A stretch of 64,000 bases of DNA from Cystobasidium ongulense (GCA_022835595.1 BQUP01000002.1:1-64000), one strand, 5' to 3'. Shown: positions 46,575 to 59,088, numbered from the stretch's first letter. Made by a program: numbers and translations. The notes: a model not told the origin generated them from the sequence alone.

Positions 46575-48885
46575 CTACCGAGCTGTGTCGATCTCGAAAG
46601 TTCCGATCTCTTCGCGTCCATTCTCAAGCCAATCTCTACTTCCGCATGCCGCGAACATGTATTTCTCCCTCTGATCAACGATAAAGGAGGTGTATCCACC
46701 ATTTCCAACGCCACTCGATGTGTTCCCCGCAGACCCGTTGTTACTTTGTGCTGCCGGCAGACCGCTGTTCGTTGCATTTGTAGATGTCAAGGACGCACTT
46801 CCGCCCATACTGGGCACTATCGTAAAGTCCCTATCTTCCAGATCCCATAATCGCACTGTATCGTTCGAAGATATCAAGAGATGCCGGTTGTCTTGCATTG
46901 CGTGAAGGGCTGTGATGCGACCGCTTGATTTGGGGAGATGTATTGATTGTACTGTTGATGTTCGAATATCGTACACGCTCACTTGGGCGTTACGACGGCC
47001 TACATAGACGACATTACCGCTGGGTGACCAAGTTGCCTGTTGCGGAAATCAGATACAGGTGAGGCAGAGCGATTTAGTATTTTGCTTGGACTGGCTCAGT
47101 CTGTCCAAAAGCTTACAGATACGCTCCACGGTGGACAACCTTCAGGCAGGTCCAGCTTTCTCACGTTTCCTTGGTCTATCCGTCTATCCCAGAGCAGACA
47201 CTCTCCATCAGCCGAGGACGATAAGAAAACATCTGTATTCTCCGGTTCGGTTGAAGGAGGGGGGAAAGGAGCCAAGTTTGCCTGAGAATTATCCATGAAC
47301 GAGGGTATACTCGGAACGTCTATAGTAGGTAGTTTAGCGGGAGTAGGAACCCTAGCATTCTCAGCAGCTTTCGAATCTCCCAATGCTAAAAGAGAAGAAA
47401 GAGATAATCCAGTTGAAGATGGGATATTCAATCCTGGAAAAGTAAGTCCACCTGAAGGAGCGGCGGAATCGGCTGTGTTCGTGACTTCCATCGCTGTACT
47501 GTTGGGTGAATTCAAGCGTGACATTGAAGCTGCTCGACTTGCATTATTGTCGTCATCGAAGAGTGGATCGTATGAAGCTGGAGACATTGCTTCAACGTCT
47601 CGATCTGATTCCGCCTCTTTGACGTTCTTGTGTACACCATTGGATCTGCCACTGTGTGCTTGTGCGTCAACTTGCGGGTCATTTTCGGCTTGTCGCACTT
47701 GTTTTTGTGTATTTGAAGCGGCAGCCTCCGCTACAGACGCCCAATCGATGTCTGACAACCCTTGTGTATTGCCTGAAGGTCTGAACAGTATCGAGGCTAT
47801 AGGATTCTTATGTCCTACGAATTCACGCACGCTCTGCCCGCCCGCATTCAGATCCCATTGCTGGTTCAATACTTAATAGTTAGCTTTCTAAGCATTGAGA
47901 AGATGCAATGAGGCATTCTTACCAATATTCGCTTGTCCCAAGACCCAGATAACAATGTTGCATCTCTCTCACTCAAAGCTAGAGCAGATATCGGAGAATT
48001 TCGCTTATGCCCTTTCCCTGTAATTCCGAGACAGGCTCTGCATTGTCCTTCATCTAGACGTACGCTGTAGAGATTGATGACACCTTCCGCTGACCCAGCT
48101 AAGCAATACATCTCGTCTCTTTGTACTGCGAGACTGTGTACGGGTACCGTTGTTCCTCCAGCGATACCAGCGGGTCCAAAACGTATTCGTGACGGGTCTT
48201 CTTGCATCGATAGGTTCCACAGTAGACCACGAGCCTGGATGGCTGTTATGGACAGGTTCTCCCAATAGCCACGAAGGACGGGATGCCTCTCTGATGGATA
48301 ATCGCGCAGTGAGGCGTACCAGGCGTATCTCCGAACATAACCATCTGATCCGCCTGTGAACAGATGTGAGGAGCAGGGAGGTGAAGCTATAGCATGGGTT
48401 TGTACTGAATTTTGAGGAATGCTGTAGACTGAGTTGAGTGTGTATTTCTGAGCTGAGCTATATGATGGCATACTCGTACGAATAGCATCATGCCGTGCTT
48501 GTACACGCGACTTGTATATGTTGGCGCCACTGCAACTCTCCTGCACACTCATGTCTCCATCTGTTGATTCGATAGTTGAGTCGCCCTCCAGTGTAGAGCC
48601 TGCTGTTTGAGCATCGGGTGACGCAGTTGTTCCATCTTCGGACTTGTTGTCTGGAATATCGAGATTGTTACCAGCAGCAGGAGTGGCAGTAGTGTCTGCA
48701 TCCAAATCCATGCCCGACGATGCAGCGAAATCGTGCGCTTCCACGCCATTTGCAATCTGCATACTTGAAGGCTGCTGCGGGTGTACTTGAGAGTCTGGAA
48801 GCTCTGTCAGCGCCGAAGAGGCAGTTGACATATTGCTTGGATTTGAAGCTCTGGGTCCACCTGTATCTTCAGAATCGTCTGCCAT
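46575..48885 (-). CDS. SPT8: SAGA complex subunit Spt8
   Basis: Three exons (48885-47923, 47860-47117, 47036-46575) give 722 residues. Spt8 is a WD40 protein of the SAGA co-activator that helps deliver TBP to promoters. An acidic Ser-rich leader is followed by YTLNSVYSIPQNSVQTHAIASP, LFTGGSDGYVRRYAWYASL, a WDKRIL repeat end, then QWDLNAGGQSVREFVGHKNPIASI. Later repeats carry WSPSGNVVYVGRRNAQVSVYDIR and ISSNDTVRLWDLED. A low-complexity insertion of roughly 180 residues interrupts the propeller after SILFRPSG, as in other fungal Spt8 proteins. It is divergent from VMA8 with 259 nt between starts. Confidence 0.9.
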
Positions 48886-49144
48886 TGCACGAGATAGACG
48901 AGGTGGCTCATTCGGATGCTACCGCGTCTTCATGAGGGAACGACGCCAGCTCTGTTCATAGCCAGCGTGTATACAGTCTATTCAATTGGTATCCAGGAAA
49001 GCAATGCCAGCCATAAAACGTGATCGGGCAGCTTGGTGTGAGAGCAGAGCATCGGCCAGCCTGAGCCTGGCTGCACACCACCGCGCGCACGCAAGCAAGA
49101 AGCAGGCGACAGTAGACCTGCGCAGACAGTGAAGATATCGCACC
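48886..49144. promoter_or_regulatory. shared divergent promoter region (SPT8 / VMA8)
   Basis: These 259 nt separate the divergent ATGs of SPT8 and VMA8. The spacer is short and GC-rich in its right half. No specific binding site was identified. Confidence 0.4.
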
Positions 49145-50317
49145 ATGTCTGGCAGCGGTGCGTCACATTCATCTCGCAGTGCAGGCGCGAGACTTGGAGT
49201 GACCTGCCCGAACTGACGATTGCCATCCCTCGAGTACAGGCGCTCGCGAGAATGTGTTTCCCAGTAGGCACATAGCACCCTCACTCGTCGCACACTACAT
49301 ACTGACTGCGTCTCTGTAGCTCGTATGAACCTACAAGTATGCCTCCCATAGGCATAAATGCACGCGGAATCTCGACTGACGACAGGCCTTGCCCGTCACA
49401 CAGGTTATCAAAGTTCGGGTAAAGGGAGCACAGACTGGCCATTCACTGTTGAGTATGTCTTTGAGGTCACATCTACACTATGTAGAGCTGATTTGTCTGT
49501 GCATCCGCAGAGAAAAAGGCCGATGCTCTCACCAAGCGATTCCGTACCATTACTGCTAAGATAGCGGACGTAGGGCGATATCCTGTTAAAGCATGCTCAG
49601 GTTCACAGCGAATGCTTATGAAACTGTATTCTCTATAGGCCAAAATGAAGATGGGTCGTATAATGCAGCTTGCAGCATTCTCATTAGCAGAAGTCACCTA
49701 CGCCACTGGCGATATATCCTACCTCGTACAAGAAGCCGCAACTCAGGCTACCTTCCAAGTTGCAGCAAAGTCGGAAAATGTATCGGGAGTTATGCTTCCC
49801 GCTTTCGATGTCGTGCGAAAGAAACCAGGCGATGGATCAGCGGGAAACGACTTTACACTTACTGGTCTCGGACGTGGTGGGCAGCAAGTTCAGAAGAGCA
49901 GAGAGATCTACGCCAAGGCGGTAGAGACTCTGGTTGAACTCGCTTCACTCCAGGTGAGAGATTGACTTGATGTCCACCAGGCCTTTTCGCAGGCTGACTG
50001 TCGACCCACTTCTCGTGTAGACCGCTTTTGTCATTCTCGACGAAGTCATCAGGATGACAAATCGACGTGTGAATGCCCTCGAACACGTTGTCATCCCACG
50101 CCTCGAGAATACTATCAAATATATCAACTCGGAGCTGGACGAGATGGACCGAGAGGAGTTTTTCCGTCTCAAGAAGGTGCAAGCAAGCAAGAAGAAGAGA
50201 CAAGCTGCTGCAGATGCAGAATTGGCATTGAAGGACACTGTCGAAGATACCGCTTATGGAGAGGGAGGTTCTGGAGACTTGTTGAACCAAGACAAGGACG
50301 AGGACGTAATCTTCTAA
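49145..50317 (+). CDS. VMA8: V-type proton ATPase subunit D
   Basis: Subunit D is the central rotor stalk of the V1 sector that acidifies vacuoles and endosomes. Seven exons (49145-49157, 49240-49263, 49320-49336, 49404-49452, 49511-49569, 49639-49953, 50021-50317) encode 257 residues, the normal family length. Joined sequence reads [80 protein letters not shown] and [20 protein letters not shown]. Long coiled-coil helices at both ends are typical. The first three exons are 13, 24 and 17 nt long; all three are required to build the conserved ENVFPTRM motif. Confidence 0.92.
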
Positions 50318-50650
50318 AGGCGACGAGCACGTGCATCTCGGTGACTTGAACTTGGGTTTGCCAGTTGCCCAAGGGAGTCGGTGGATAGTAGACAGCTGTA
50401 TTAGTAACTTTCAATAGCCTTCCAGTACCAATTGCAATGCATTCATTCTGCACTCACTCGCAGCTGGCATGACTGCTCTTTGCACCACCCTTTTTGTCGC
50501 CACTTTGTTCAAAGGTGCACTTCCGTCGCGTCCAAACTCGCCTTCCACCGACTCGACAACCGCCGTCAAAGGGTACGATTCGATTCTCAAGGATGATTGC
50601 TGGACTGCTGGACTCTAGGTAGCCCTACTTTCTCGCTGGGCTGACACAAG
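50318..50650. other. intergenic, no gene seen
   Basis: These 333 nt separate VMA8 from the MAPKKK gene in the same direction. No coding frame is supportable. The sequence must contain the VMA8 terminator and the MAPKKK promoter. Confidence 0.45.
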
Positions 50651-53600
50651 ATGGCAGCGCCGGCTATTCACTCGTCAAATACGGCAGCCAACAATGGACA
50701 TCCTGGAGGACTGTCGAGCTGGACCAGCCTGGGCAGCATGAGTAGCACCGCAGGAACGAGTTCGCCAAGGTCTACGAGGAGCAATAGCCTCACAAACAGC
50801 AATGCTGGGCAGATGTCGTCGTTTGGAAGCGGCAGTGGGAGCAGCGTCCATTCACGGTCTACTGCTACTACTACTGCACAGGCTCCTGCCGGTGTACCGC
50901 AGCCTACGCAAGAGCAACTTGGGGGACGCACGTACCTGGAATGGATAAGAGCGTGGACCGACGACCATGTAGCTCAATGGCTTACCGACAATAGATGTGC
51001 TGCCCACGCTCTAACTTTTGCCAACAACGATATACGCGGCGATGTGATTCTGGACGTCGATCAGCAAGCGCTCAAGGAAATGGGGGTTCAGAGTGTAAGC
51101 ATGTCTTCGATGGATTAGAACCAATAATCTATACGTCAAAACATCCTTCTCCTAACTTTGGTTCCTCTGTCCTCCAGGTTGGTGATCGCATCAAGATTAC
51201 AGTCGCCGTCAAAAAGCTACGACAAGCATGTACAGCTGCAAACATCACGCAACAACTAGCGGGGCGTCGGCCTCTGAACCACAGTTCTTCCATTGCTTCA
51301 CTTCAGTTAAGCGGACGCGAAAATCTAGCTTCCAACCCTTCATCACCCGTCTATGCGAGCCATCCAGGACAAGCTGTGGTAGCACAGGCACAGCTTGCAC
51401 GTCGTGTTTCCGGGGGCAAAGGTGCTCATCGAGTTCCCCCTCCACTCCATCTCACATCCTCCTCAGCGACAGACCCTAGATTACCGCAAGCTTATCAAAC
51501 GAGTGCCTCATTTTCGAATGCCGCCACATATGGTGCGCGGACCTCCAGCAATGCAGCCAACGCTGTCCTTCTTGCTGCACCGAGCAACCTTAGCAATCGT
51601 GCAGCTACTTCGCCTCGTTCGGGTAGCTATCCCGCTTTGACTACCTCAAATAAGCAGCCATCGGCGGTAGCGACTCAAACTGCGCCTGCATCGAAAGGCC
51701 CCTCTGGTAGCAGAAGCCAACAGCATCTCGCTGCTCCCACCATCTCTACCACTGCAGCATCCCCAACTGCACTATCGCCATCAAATCTAAATCAATGGTC
51801 ACATCGTAAAGCTGGCTCACTTGGCGGATTAGTGGGCTCGTCTCCCAGCGGCAGTAGCCATCCCTTTGCAGCTGCCAATCAAGGACATGGCAGACCATCA
51901 ACTGCGGCTGCGTCTTATCAGCAGTCTCACCAGCAAGCTGCATCCCCTTCTTCGCCCACCACAGAGACTCTCGCTGCAAGTAGCACCCTGCATGCCTCAC
52001 CCTACAGAGCCGGACACCCTGCGCACAAAGCAAGTTTCGGAAACACAGGCTTGTCTCCCATTGTTGAAGCAAATTCCGGAAACGCTAGCCCAGTAGCATT
52101 TGACTATCATTCCTCGTCGAGGCCAGTACAGAACCCAGCACAGGGGGGCTTCACGGTCGGCAAAGGCGGATTCGGTCGCCCCACCACGTCAGGTGGTGTA
52201 GTATCGATAGGAGCAACAAGCGGTTCAGGACAAGTTATGCCCTTGGAAGATGTTCTTCGCAAGACTGTCAAGTTCATCAGTGATGACAATGTCAGCAAGA
52301 TGGTCAGCTTGGAAGGCGCTAAAGACGTCCACGAAGTATTAATTAGGGTGCTCAAGAAGTTTAACAAGATTCCGGGCAATACTTTCCCACCTCCGCCCAA
52401 CATCCATCGAAGCAGGACGGAAAGCGGGAGTCCGCACGCCGAGCTTAATGGCCATGGTATATTCACTACGAATGGTGATGGTGTTGGTACGTTCAGATGA
52501 CTTGCTTGCCGAAAGTGTCGTTTACTGACATTTCGGATTTAGCTCGTGCTTTGTCAGAAAGCGAACTTTGGAATATATGTCAGTCAGCCTCAAGGCCTGA
52601 GAGATCGCGAGGCTTGCTCCTACGGCGCATTCACGTTACACCAACATCTCCGGAGGAAGCTAGGGCCGTCAAGACCAGAAAATTGAAGAATTTCTTTGGA
52701 GAAGAGCTTACGAAGTCTGGCGTGTCTCCTACTTCGCCAACGCAAATGCTCGATATATCCATACCATCGACAGAAGTCGAACCTTCCTCACCAGCTCCCT
52801 CGTCACCCACCTCTTCCTCAGACCGAGATGAGATATTATCAGCGATCGCCCCAACTCCTCCGCAAAAGCCACGACAGCAGAGGAACTCTATGAACCGCGC
52901 CAGTACCGTTAGTATTATGTCTGGCTTGAACTGGGGATTCGGTGGAGGAAGCGGGAGTGGAGGTGCATCGCAAGCACAGACACGATCGCCCTCTACTGGC
53001 TTTCTGCAATCCAACCATCAGAAGTTGCGAAGCTTCTTCGGCCAACGCCCGCCCTCCGAACTTATCAATACGCATTTGGTCGAGTATTTCCCAAGTGCAG
53101 CAAGTGAGAAGAAGATCTTGTCGAAACAGGTGCGAAACAATGTACGCAAATCCATGCTCCGGCGAAACAGCAGTTTCAACCCTGCTCTGTCTGGCATTGG
53201 TAAGACTAGTTGGGATGCTAGCGGTGACAATCAAAGCGTGCAGGGTCTAGGTGCCTCCAGGTTTAGTATGAGCACAGATGCTGGGTCCAGCTATCGAGAC
53301 AGTGTCGACACGATGCCTCCTCTACCTTCCAAAGATGGCAAGATCCTCGCTTCTCGATTCAGTGAGGATTACGATATTTCGCCGGGTCGACCTCCAATGC
53401 TTGGCCACCTATCGACATCGTCTGCTGCACCGAGCATTAGCATTGATTCAGACGACGAGGAAAACAATGACACTCGGAGCGTCTCGAGCGTTATGACTAA
53501 GAGAACAACGCGTAGAGAACGTCCATCTAGTCGGCTCAGTGTTTGGAGTCACAGCAAGAGCAACAAAGACTCCGATACTGCAAGTGTGCTTACAGTTGAA

Positions 53601-55003
53601 GAGATCACTGAGGACCTGGAAAAAAGACGGCTTAGTCGTGCCAGCTGGACTGGTGATAATGCGGGCGAACTGGCTGGATTGGGCGACGAGTCAGGAGATG
53701 GCACAAATAGCGAGGGCTTATCCACCAGTAGATTCGACATCTCCGACGAGACAGTAGACGGAGGTTCCCTGCGAAGCGAAATCATTGAAGAAGAGGACGA
53801 AGAGGCGGAAGAGGACGATGATGAAGCGGTATTGCAGGAAGAGGAGGAAGAAGAGCAAGAAGAAGACGAAGAAGAAGAGGACGAGGAGGACGAGGAGGAC
53901 GGCGATTTGGACGTGCCGCAGACTGTCACTGCCAAGGCCAAAAAGTCTACATTCCGTTGGGTCCGGGGCGCTCTCATCGGAGCAGGATCGTTTGGACAAG
54001 TCTATCTGGGCATGAATGCAGCTAACGGTCTTTTGATGGCTGTGAAGCAAGTCGAGCTACCTACCGGTAATTCTCATAATGAGGAGCGCAAGAAAAACAT
54101 GCTCAGCGCACTTGAAAGGGAAATCGAGCTCCTGAAAGAGATGCAGCATGAGAATGTCGTCCAGTACCTAGGTAAGAAACGCAAATATAATTGCAGACAT
54201 AGTCCCTGGCTCACCCTTTGCCTCCCCAGATTCATCATCCGATGGCACTAATTTGTACATTTTCTTGGAGTACGTCCCTGGTGGCTCGGTCACACATATG
54301 CTCTCAAATTACGGCTCCTTCGAGGAGCCCTTGGTCCGCACCTTTGTTAAACAGATTCTTCGAGGTTTGGCATACTTGCACGAAAACGATATCATCCACA
54401 GAGATATCAAAGGAGCGAATATCCTCGGTGAGAGCAAGTGCCTTGTATATTTTCAGTACATGCGGCTCATTGTATTCCCAGTTGACAATCGTGGCGGTAT
54501 CAAAATCTCCGATTTTGGTATCTCGAAGAAAGTCGAAGACAGTCAGTCGATGCACAGTTCGCTGCAGAACATTACTGACAGTCTTTTCTAGATCTTCTGA
54601 GTGCTACCTCCCGAATACATCGGCCTTCTCTGCAAGGATCTGTCTTCTGGATGGCGCCTGAAGTAGTCAAGCAAACAAGCTACACTGCGAAAGCGGACAT
54701 TTGGTCTCTTGGATGTCTTGTCGTGGAAATGTTCACGGGTCAACACCCTTGGATGGAACTTACTCAGATGCAAGCTATTTTCAAAATTGGTTCTTCGAAA
54801 GATGCGAGACCTAAGGTACCTAGTAACGCTTCTGCGGTCGGTCAAGACTTTTTGGATCTCACCTTCCACATGTATGTGCTGCTTCGGTGGGGAGCCTATG
54901 CCTAGTTATGTACTAACCTCAATTGCGCAGGGACTATCATGCGAGACCGACTGCGGCCGAGCTATTGAAGCATGCTTTTGTGACAGAAGAGATGGAGGAA
55001 TAA
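50651..55003 (+). CDS. STE11: Ste11-type MAP kinase kinase kinase
   Basis: Seven exons (50651-51094, 51178-52486, 52543-54171, 54230-54427, 54482-54541, 54592-54871, 54931-55003) give 1330 residues. Domains in order: a SAM domain at about 95-162 ([17 protein letters not shown] to [14 protein letters not shown]), a Ser/Ala-rich linker, a Ras-association/RBD-like segment near 500-550 ([18 protein letters not shown]), a second linker, an acidic tract of about 50 residues, and the kinase from about 1055. Kinase landmarks: [37 protein letters not shown] and WMAPEV. This matches Ste11/Byr2/Ubc4-type MAPKKKs of the mating and filamentation pathway. Kinase introns fall at normal phases;  the donor after VED (GTCAGT) is weaker. 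Confidence 0.93.
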
Positions 55004-55273
55004 TAATAGTGTTGATAAAAGGCGTATTAATACGGTACAGCAAGCTGGCTCTGTTTGCGGTGAACAACGGTCCTCAATCTCAAGTGAAGTGCATCAAATG
55101 ACGGCTAGACGAGCTAATCCGGCAATGCCGCGAAGCGCAAGTGCATCTTTTATTGTGTTTGCATGGGACTTTCGTCGCAGAACAGCTAATACCCGGCGCG
55201 ACTTCTTCGCGACCTCAATAATGAAATATACGCAACAACAGAGAATGAAAATGAGAAAGACGGGCTACAGATA

Positions 55274-57031
55274 CTAGAAGTACAGGCGGATAGCTTGACT
55301 GACGGCGGAACTCAAAGGGCAGTAAGGACAGCGAACGTTCCTGGAGAACAAAATGTGAAAATCGCCTGTCAGCGGGTGTATAAACGTCGCTTTGTAGCAA
55401 TAGAAGCTTGTCAAGGGTTCAAAGAACTTACTGTCCACCTTTGCATAAACGCATCAAAGTTTGATTTGCCACGACATGTCCACACGGCATCATCATCGGT
55501 GGATTAATATCCGTAGCCTGTTCCTTACTAACAGGGCATGCGAATACTGAATGATATCGGTATTGAGGAGGGAGAGGTATTTCAACAGGCAACTCTTGCA
55601 CTGTTGTCCATTCTGTGCGCTTCTCTTTCATCACCCCTTTGACTTTGGCAATCTTCGCTAGGGCACCTCCTCCGCCAACGTCGGTCACTGCCTTGAGTGG
55701 GAGATCGTGTGACATGTTCATGGAGCTACAATATTCTGATGAGAATAGCTCGATGAGATGCGGAGCGTGGTATATCTCGTCGGCAGGATTAACTGAAGGT
55801 GCGCCTGCTACTGTTCCTTCGGTCTTGATTAATGGTTCTGAAATGAAAAGTAGCGCATATGGTGATTGGAGTAGTCGCTGGATTGGCAAATACAAAGCAG
55901 CAGCTGAGAGGCTCTTTATCTCCTGCCCATGTTCTGCATGAAAACGACCGAAATTGGCTCGAGCGTAACGAAGGGCACTCGCTGCTCCTCCTAAGGCTAC
56001 CGAAGAGGTGGTTTTGAGGCCTATTGGCAGGAAGGGAGCCGCACCATGTGCATATTCGGTTGATGCTAGCGATTCTGGAAGAGGGTAGGTGTCGGACAGG
56101 AGGAGGCGGACATACTCGGAGCGATACAGATGAAATTCGAGAAGCGAGCGGCGATCGTTTAGGAACACGCGATTCTCCCTCACCCAGCTGATGGAGACCC
56201 AAGCGTTAGCGGCGAGGCATAGTCGGGCATCATTCAAAGCAATAGCAACGTACCAAAAGGCTGGCTCGAGGTCCCCCTCACGCATCGCAGCTGTGATGTG
56301 GTGCAAGTCACTGAACTTTGCATGCACTTCTCGCGGCAGCACTACGCCAGACTCCTAAAGAGACAAGGAAAGGCATGATGATTAGCCAAAGTCTCGCATA
56401 AAGGTGGAGGGGTCATCACGCGCCACTGACCTTGAGGAAAACATTCTCGACGTCTTCGCGGCCAGAGCGGACAAAATGCATGGCGAGGACCTTGTCTAGG
56501 GTGGCTTTGCTTTCTTCGGACGAGAAGAACATGTGAGAGTCGTCTTCGGCCGAGGTGGCGGTCGTCGTGTTGGGAGGGATGGGAATCAGCGGTGAGAGGT
56601 CTTGCGAGAATTTCTGCAGAGAGAAGCTTTATTATCAATCATTTGAGATGACGTACTCCAATAGCTGTCTCGCACCTTTTCCACCGCCTTGCCGTACTTT
56701 GCCATTGCGCTGTACCATTCCTTGTTCGCGTCGGCTATCCGCCTGCTCGAGACCTGCACCTGCTGGAGAGCGGCGTTTGCGAGCTGTGACTCTTGATTGC
56801 CGTCGTGCTCCATGGCTATTGGCAGTGCTGTCAGCCTGCCGTACGATACGGCTGCCTGCATCCAAGCGGTCACGCACCTCCATCATCAGCCCCATCAACG
56901 CCGTCCTGGGCGGCGAGTGCAGCTCTCCATCGCTCCAACGCTGCAATGCTGGCATCCACCTCGTCCAGCGCGGTGCTCGTTTCCACCGACTTGCTCTCGA
57001 GCTTGCCGAGGTCCTTGAGAATCGCCTCCAT
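55274..57031 (-). CDS. RMD5: GID/CTLH E3 ligase RING subunit Rmd5 (Gid2)
   Basis: Five exons (57031-56878, 56815-56676, 56613-56431, 56354-55432, 55340-55274) encode 488 residues. Rmd5 pairs with Gid9/Fyv10 to form the catalytic core of the GID ligase that degrades gluconeogenic enzymes in yeast. The N-terminal helix MEAILKDLGKLESK is typical. A LisH/CTLH-like helical region includes LPREVHAKFSDLHHITAAMREGDLEPAFWYV. The C-terminal degenerate RING has FACPVSKEQATDINPPMMMPCGHV and NVRCPYCP, with Ser at the second zinc-ligand place, which the family often shows. The protein ends QAIRLYF, again family-like. The gene is convergent with the MAPKKK, 270 nt apart. Confidence 0.92.
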
Positions 57032-57326
57032 CGCTGGCGGGCTGCAGCGGCAGTTGGAAACACTTCAAGATGCAAGGTATAGACGCGAATGAACGTAGCA
57101 AACAATCGAACGCCCAGCAAGCAGAAGCAGCAGCAGACTCTCTAAAACTATGTGTGCTAGGCTGAGTTCTGCCTCCCAAGCCATGCATGCTATCGTGGAT
57201 CATCAATCGTGTATCGCGCGTTGTCTGCTCGCCATACTTCTCGCAGCATTAACACTAGTGAGGCTCAATTCCAAGCATTCTAAGGACTAGCAGAACAGGA
57301 TCGGATCGTTAAGGGGATTAGATAAC

Positions 57327-58519
57327 TCATTCAGGTGGGGTTGGACGCAATACAGGTACTGCACCGTTCGCAAGATCCGCAACCTTCCGACAACCTGTAA
57401 TCATGTAGTCACTAATCTTGAAGGTTGTCTCGATGTGTTTACTCCAGTCTACCTGTCCAGTCCACTCATGCGCCCATATTCCAAAGCGCAGGGCTGCTCA
57501 GGAGTATGTCAATAAAGCTTCGAATGATTCTTCCACACGTGCAAATAGTGACCTACGTAATGGCCCTTGCGGAAAATCGCCATTTCCAATCTTAGTGATC
57601 TTCACACGTTCTAGACCGCCTACATTCCAAGTGATGGAGTCCTCCTGCCAATCCAGTTCGTAGCCTAGCGGATCCGCGGGATTGTAGCCTGGAAGCTACC
57701 AATCAGCATTCAGCCCTGAGGCTAACTGACCTACGAACCCGCTCACCAGGGTAATTGAATGCGTATTTATCTAGCGTCAAATTCTCGACCTAACAACAGT
57801 CATTAGCTTCCCCGGCAGCCAGCACTGGTGAACCGCGCCTTCTACCTACTCGTACTGTGTCATTCATCATTATTACTGTAACATCCTTACCTGGGACAAG
57901 CAGCTTCCCATCCTTCCCCCACAGCGGCGTGTGAAACTGGCCGGGGGCGAGTTCCAGATCAATCTGCGGTGGGACATGGTCTCGTCAGTAACGGCCTCGT
58001 CCACGAGGGCTGCCGAGCAATGATCGCGCACCCGGTAGCTAGCGGGTCCTGGTATAACCTCAGTGCTGGAGTGATCCGAAAATGCAACTGAGTTGACTAT
58101 GCCAGGAAGGTTTTGTGCTTGTGCCAAAAACGTTAATTTGAGGGGGGGTCTCCACCTAATTCAGACCGGCTCAGCTCCTCAAGGCGATGCGAACAAGGTC
58201 ATCAGACACTACTCACCAGGAGAGAACATTAAAGAAATCAAGCTGGCCATATCAGGCTCATCAGCCTTGAGTAATTCCGCTTTGACCGCAAAGTGTAAAC
58301 GCTCACTTGGTCCTCCTGTCTACTGGACAGAACCACCACCGTGTCAAGGTGAGATTCCGTCCCATCTCCATATCCAACAGGACAGGTGATCTCGCGCTTT
58401 GCTACTGTTCGATGTCCCCTCGGCTGTAATGCCGCCGATACCTGTGCCGCGAAAGCAAGCAGGCCCATCAACAAGGTGACGCGACATATCAGATGTGCGG
58501 TCTGAATGGAGAACGGCAT
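57327..58519 (-). CDS. secreted GH16-like protein, copy 1
   Basis: Seven exons (58519-58379, 58319-58213, 58155-58059, 57963-57850, 57789-57747, 57688-57557, 57493-57327) give 266 residues. A signal peptide (TLLMGLLAFAAQVSA) is followed by CPTGG, WRPPLKLTF, the catalytic-type motif EIDLEL (E-x-D-x-E, assembled across a splice site), QFHTPLWGKDGKLLVPGKDV, LGYELDWQEDSITWNVGG and GPLPLRFGIWAHEW. This aligns block by block with copy 2. It fits the concanavalin A-like GH16 fold (glucanase or transglycosylase), acting outside the cell. Relative to copy 2 it lacks roughly 30-40 residues after CPTGG. The first two introns were placed by comparison with copy 2 and are tentative. Confidence 0.72.
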
Positions 58520-59088
58520 TTCAAAATAGTGATGTGATAGATGTGATGAAGATGGTGATGGTACTCTTTGATTGTTTAGAAAAGTTTAGGCAATACAACC
58601 GGCGAGTAGGACAGTTGTTTAGATACCCTCAGCAAAGGCTTCAGATGAGGGCAACGGCTCCAAGATAGCCGCATAGCACAAAATGCAATGGTTCCGAACG
58701 ATGAGGCTTGAAAGGATTTTAGAAAGTATAGAACTGGCAATTATCCGGGGATTCGAGCGATAGGCTTTGAAAGGAACCTAGAGTGTGTAGAACTGGCAAC
58801 TTCCCAACCTTTGTGTGCCGTTTAGCCTGAAAAGATCATATGCTTCGAGATTTCGGTACTGTTCCCAGCCATCCAGCAAAAGCCTCAAGCATAGCCTCGC
58901 CAGAGCTGAAGAGGCAATTGTGACACGATGAGACTGGTGTCAGCCAGAATGCGCATGTCTGAATGTCGTATGACGGACTGACTGAGCACGATAAATTGGC
59001 TCAAAGTTGAAATAGTGTAATTGTTACGGGTATAGTGTGGAAGCCTCTTGGCAGCTGTTCTGTCACGCGACAATGAGGTTTACTATTT
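58520..59088. other. spacer between GH16-like paralogues
   Basis: These 569 nt hold the promoter of copy 1 and the 3' flank of copy 2. No gene is seen. An imperfect direct repeat is annotated separately. Confidence 0.45.
58692..58806. repeat. imperfect direct repeat, two units of about 57 nt
   Basis: Unit 1 (about 58692-58748) and unit 2 (about 58751-58806) share GAGGCTTGAAAGGA / TAGGCTTTGAAAGGA and an identical TAGAACTGGCAA, separated by similar spacing. The period is about 59 nt. A third, weaker relic may follow near 58825 (TTAGCCTGAAAAGATC). It may be a local tandem duplication in the promoter of copy 1. Confidence 0.6.

Noticed and set aside
57850-57891. A 5-nt micro-exon (TACGA) in GH16-like copy 1
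   Set aside because: It would need a 36-nt intron. Reading straight through instead gives an open frame with the GKDV block shared with copy 2, so the exon simply extends to 57850.
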